A DNA stretch of 64,000 bases from Hyunsoonleella flava (GTDB lineage: Bacteria > Bacteroidota > Bacteroidia > Flavobacteriales > Flavobacteriaceae), in NCBI RefSeq assembly GCF_004310325.1, contig NZ_SIRT01000017.1:19834-83833 (forward strand), in the 5' to 3' direction. A program made the position numbers and the translations under genes. Positions 63,978 to 64,000 of the stretch are shown piece after piece. The notes beneath the pieces were generated by a model that was not told the origin of the DNA, made no database searches, and saw nothing but the letters and a program-made list of their open reading frames with translations. Each line of letters opens with the position of its first letter. Position 1 is the stretch's first letter.

Positions 63978-64000
63978 GGTGTTTTATAATCTAAAGATAC

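Overview
The window is AT-rich, gene-dense chromosomal DNA from a member of the Bacteroidota, almost certainly the family Flavobacteriaceae. Evidence: a type IX secretion (T9SS) C-terminal sorting domain, TAnnTTTG-type promoters with a TTG/TTTG -33 element, weak Shine-Dalgarno signals, a fused hemC-hemD, OmpA with thrombospondin-3 repeats, and AddAB-like recombination proteins. No phage, integrase, transposase gene or CRISPR array is visible. Most of the content is housekeeping; the unusual material is in intergenic DNA and in a few broken genes.

Layout. 3-6890: 5'-truncated secreted M14 carboxypeptidase with an eleven-copy DUF5011 array and a T9SS tail. 6946-10427: minus-strand cluster of a PolB-like exonuclease, a serine hydrolase, ogt and a CBS/DUF21 membrane protein. 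10545-13334: an MG2/TonB-plug-like surface protein split by one in-frame amber codon. 13496-16422: small secreted protein and a two-component system, both preceded by GTTAAC direct repeats spaced 11 bp. 16483-25606: minus-strand heme block hemA-hemCD-[four-helix-bundle unit]-hemE-[palindromic repeat]-trkH-EI24-GNAT-hemF-hemB. 25799-32811: AraC regulator, a 51-aa ORF, a very long TraB/GumN protein, a small secreted protein, hemH and hemJ. Together these genes encode nearly the whole route from glutamyl-tRNA to protoheme; only hemL and a recognisable dedicated late ferrochelatase partner other than hemJ are absent here.

33199-43279: NtrY-like kinase, enoyl-CoA hydratase, YtxH protein, radical SAM protein, a 587-bp intergenic region with a candidate structured RNA and a third 11-bp-period GTTAA array, AraC/cupin regulator, alr, tdk, rsmI and a uracil-DNA glycosylase-like protein. 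43306-45367: two genes each broken by one missing A in an A-run. 45384-54022: AhpD-like and OsmC stress proteins, recJ, MFS, lpxH, queD with two tiny membrane-protein genes, MATE, GNAT, a universal stress protein and tRNA-Ala(GGC). 54075-63872: alpha/beta hydrolase, AddB- and AddA-like proteins with ompA between them, Mn-type SOD and a small secreted protein.

The most noteworthy structures are (1) a four-helix-bundle (S23/IVP-like) gene flanked by inward-facing arms of 7-bp-period TTRGCNN repeats, inserted between hemC and hemE; (2) six copies of a palindromic intergenic element (GGGCGTTACC...AATCCCTAACGC), most of them lying just behind a stop codon in sense orientation, one forming the whole spacer up to the rsmI start codon; (3) the three GTTAA-N6 arrays; and (4) the candidate small RNA at 38061-38227.
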